Origin: an uncultured Planctomycetota bacterium
GTDB taxonomy: Bacteria > Planctomycetota > UBA1135 > GCA-002686595
Direction of reading: 5' to 3'
Assembly: GCA_903829565.1 (NCBI GenBank)
Contig: CAIKQM010000361.1
Location: forward strand, 1-7,459
DNA: 7,459 nt
Shown piece by piece: positions 6,175-7,459 of the stretch. How positions within the stretch are numbered: position 1 is the first letter of the stretch; every line of letters starts with the position of its first letter. A program made the position numbers and the translations under genes. A model generated the notes under the pieces. It had not been told where the DNA came from. It saw nothing but the letters and a program-made list of their open reading frames with translations, and ran no database searches.

Positions 6175-7459
6175 TCACGGTGTCCAGAATACTTGCACAC
6201 CGTTCGTGAGGTTGAAGGTGCTTGCCGTGCAGAAGGCCGGATCCGCGTTGCGATACCACACTTGGTACGTGCGGGTCTGGCCGGCTGTGCATGCGCCGCG
6301 CACCGACACGCTCTGGTCGCCAACAGCGGGGAATCGCGACTGACCCGCTGCGTTGACCTTGGTGCCCAAGCGCGTCACCGAACCACCTGCACAACGCAGA
6401 CCGTCACCGAACGCGTTACCAAAGCCGTTGTTCAACTGGCCGGTACCTTGGAAGTACAGCGCACTGCTGTTCGGCATGAAGCGCGCATCGAGCACCAGCG
6501 TGTCAGCTGCGATGCTGGCGTTGCCAATGGTCCACAAGCGCGCACCACCGATGGCGACGCTGTTCGGGCAGCCTTTGCCGGGTTGTCCGTTGCTGGTGCA
6601 GGGGCAGGGCACGCCCAAGCCATCTCCAAAGCAGAAAGGCGTACCGGCCGGAATGCTCGGGCCAAAGTCCATGCCGCGGCCGTTGCCGATGATGATCGAG
6701 GCCAAGACCTCGTCGTACACCGTGGTCACTTCGGTCGCACCGATAGAGTTGCTGCCATCCGCATCGCGCAGACGAATGACACGTGAGGTGGTCTGGTTGT
6801 CGCTGCAGTACACATCGCCGCTGGCGCTCACCGACAGATCCCAGATGTTGCTCGCTGCACCCACGGACCAGTAGAGGAACGACTCGCCCGCGTCCTGTGC
6901 GTCACCGTCAGCGTTGAGGTCCTTGAACTTCCACACGCGCTCGTTGCCGGTGTCGGCCGTGTAGAACCAGCCCAGAGTGTCGATCTCCAAGCACCAGAAG
7001 AACGGCGTCACGGTGAACGGAGGGATGAAGTACGGAGCGGTCTCACCCGCATCGTTGCCATCACCATCCAAGTTGTTGTCCGCGATGCGGTACACACCTT
7101 TAGAGAAGCCAGCACTCGAAGGCGCATCGAGCAGGTAGATCGCTCCATCGAGACCGATCTGCACCGCTTGCGGTACCGAATCGCCGGTGGGGCTGCCGGG
7201 ACGCGACCACCATTCCACGGCTTCACCCAAGTCGTTGGCATCGCCATCGCCATTCACATCGCTAAGGCGCAGGATCGCATCGACGCCAGTGGTGCCCGAG
7301 TTCGCACTCGCAACCCACATCACACCATCCGCACCTTGCACCAAGCCGTTGGCTGCGGGCATCAAGATGCCGGAGGCGTTGCCACCGGCGCGGCCGTCCA
7401 GCCAGCGCACATGCTCATCGGGGTCGTTGGCATCGCCGTCGTTGTTGTGATCGCGGAAG
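6175..7459 (-). CDS. Secreted calcium-loop beta-propeller-like protein with planctomycete-type C-terminal domain (5' end outside window)
   Basis: The frame is open through the right edge; 427 complete codons are visible, numbered here from the codon at 7458. Residues about 1-260 hold five acidic loops of the form DxNxDGDxxDxGE spaced 52-64 residues apart. The segments between them (such as GADGVMWVAS, GLDGAIYLLD and ASGDVYCSD) look like strands of NHL/SMP-30-type beta-propeller blades. Residues about 271-427 form a separate domain with seven cysteines (276, 285, 287, 297, 356, 390, 410), FGDGL twice, FGDGLRCAGG and the ending NGVQVFWTP. I recall this domain at the C-terminus of many planctomycete exported proteins of unknown role. 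No catalytic residues are recognised, so binding or a structural role outside the cell is likely. A GTG at 7410 could be mistaken for the start, but the first calcium loop lies upstream in the same frame, so the true start is beyond 7459. It converges on the second subtilisin gene. Confidence 0.85.
   Translation of the reverse strand, partial: FRDHNNDGDANDPDEHVRWLDGRAGGNASGILMPAANGLVQGADGVMWVASANSGTTGVDAILRLSDVNGDGDANDLGEAVEWWSRPGSPTGDSVPQAVQIGLDGAIYLLDAPSSAGFSKGVYRIADNNLDGDGNDAGETAPYFIPPFTVTPFFWCLEIDTLGWFYTADTGNERVWKFKDLNADGDAQDAGESFLYWSVGAASNIWDLSVSASGDVYCSDNQTTSRVIRLRDADGSNSIGATEVTTVYDEVLASIIIGNGRGMDFGPSIPAGTPFCFGDGLGVPCPCTSNGQPGKGCPNSVAIGGARLWTIGNASIAADTLVLDARFMPNSSALYFQGTGQLNNGFGNAFGDGLRCAGGSVTRLGTKVNAAGQSRFPAVGDQSVSVRGACTAGQTRTYQVWYRNADPAFCTASTFNLTNGVQVFWTP
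6178..6648 (-). other. C-terminal cysteine-containing domain, lineage-typical, function unknown
   Basis: This is a sub-region of the propeller gene. It encodes about 157 residues beginning AGTPFCFGDG and ending VFWTP. Features are a CPC motif and a third nearby cysteine (GKGCPNS), a Leu/Val-rich strand region (ADTLVLDARF), FGDGLRCAGG, then TYQVWYRNADPAFC. The composition suggests an all-beta domain held by disulfides. I know this pattern from planctomycete exported proteins but no function for it. Confidence 0.6.
6730..7452 (-). repeat. Five calcium-type acidic loop repeats within the propeller gene
   Basis: Coding repeats at 7414-7452 (DHNNDGDANDPDE), 7222-7260 (DVNGDGDANDLGE), 7042-7080 (DNNLDGDGNDAGE), 6883-6921 (DLNADGDAQDAGE) and a degenerate one at 6730-6765 (DADGSNSIGATE). 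The pattern of Asp and Asn at alternate positions is that of EF-hand-like, dockerin or thrombospondin-3 calcium loops. Starts are 192, 180, 159 and 156 bases apart, about one propeller blade each. The first four are well kept; the fifth, nearest the C-terminal domain, has lost the DGD core spacing. Confidence 0.8.

Noticed and set aside
7408..7410. GTG at 7410 as the start of the propeller protein
   Set aside because: The frame is open upstream to the window edge and encodes another well-formed calcium loop there; no signal peptide follows the GTG.

Overview
The window is high-GC bacterial DNA with five protein-coding genes, two of them cut by the window edges. The best taxonomic clue is the gene at the right end. 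Its C-terminal domain (FCFGDG near the start, FGDGLRCAGG in the middle, a TxxYQVWYR strand and a final Q-V-F-W) matches a domain I recall from many secreted proteins of Planctomycetota. That identification rests on memory, not on a search. The two subtilisin genes have no Shine-Dalgarno sequence, which would also suit that phylum. I therefore lean to a planctomycete-like heterotroph with many exported proteins.

Layout from left to right. Positions 1-1538, minus strand: a tightly packed pair in which a periplasmic HtrA/DegQ-type protease (198-1538) is followed one base later by a nitroreductase-family gene (1-196, running off the left edge, too short to be noticed as a plain ORF). Positions 1539-1830: a divergent intergenic region. 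Positions 1831-3729 and 4236-6146, plus strand: two paralogous secreted subtilisin-family (S8) proteases with the same order of parts: signal peptide, propeptide, catalytic domain, PKD/Ig-like domain, fibronectin-III-like domain. They are separated by 506 bp that hold no convincing gene but four clear hairpins. Positions 6175-7459, minus strand: a convergent gene, 5' end outside the window, for a secreted protein with repeated acidic calcium-type loops in a probable beta-propeller and the C-terminal domain mentioned above.

Common theme: export and proteolysis outside the cytoplasm. The HtrA protease is a typical envelope quality-control enzyme, the two subtilisins are probably exported degradative enzymes that arose by tandem duplication, and the propeller protein is probably secreted or surface-located. 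The nitroreductase is a flavin enzyme with no obvious link beyond sharing a transcript with htrA.

Most unusual: the spacer between the two proteases. It has a 17-bp hairpin likely to end transcription of the first gene. It also has a 13-bp hairpin whose right arm contains a nine-base sequence that is repeated exactly in the nine bases before the start codon of the second protease. The left arm could therefore pair with either copy, which suggests a possible RNA switch. I see no CRISPR array, tRNA, rRNA, insertion sequence or phage gene.
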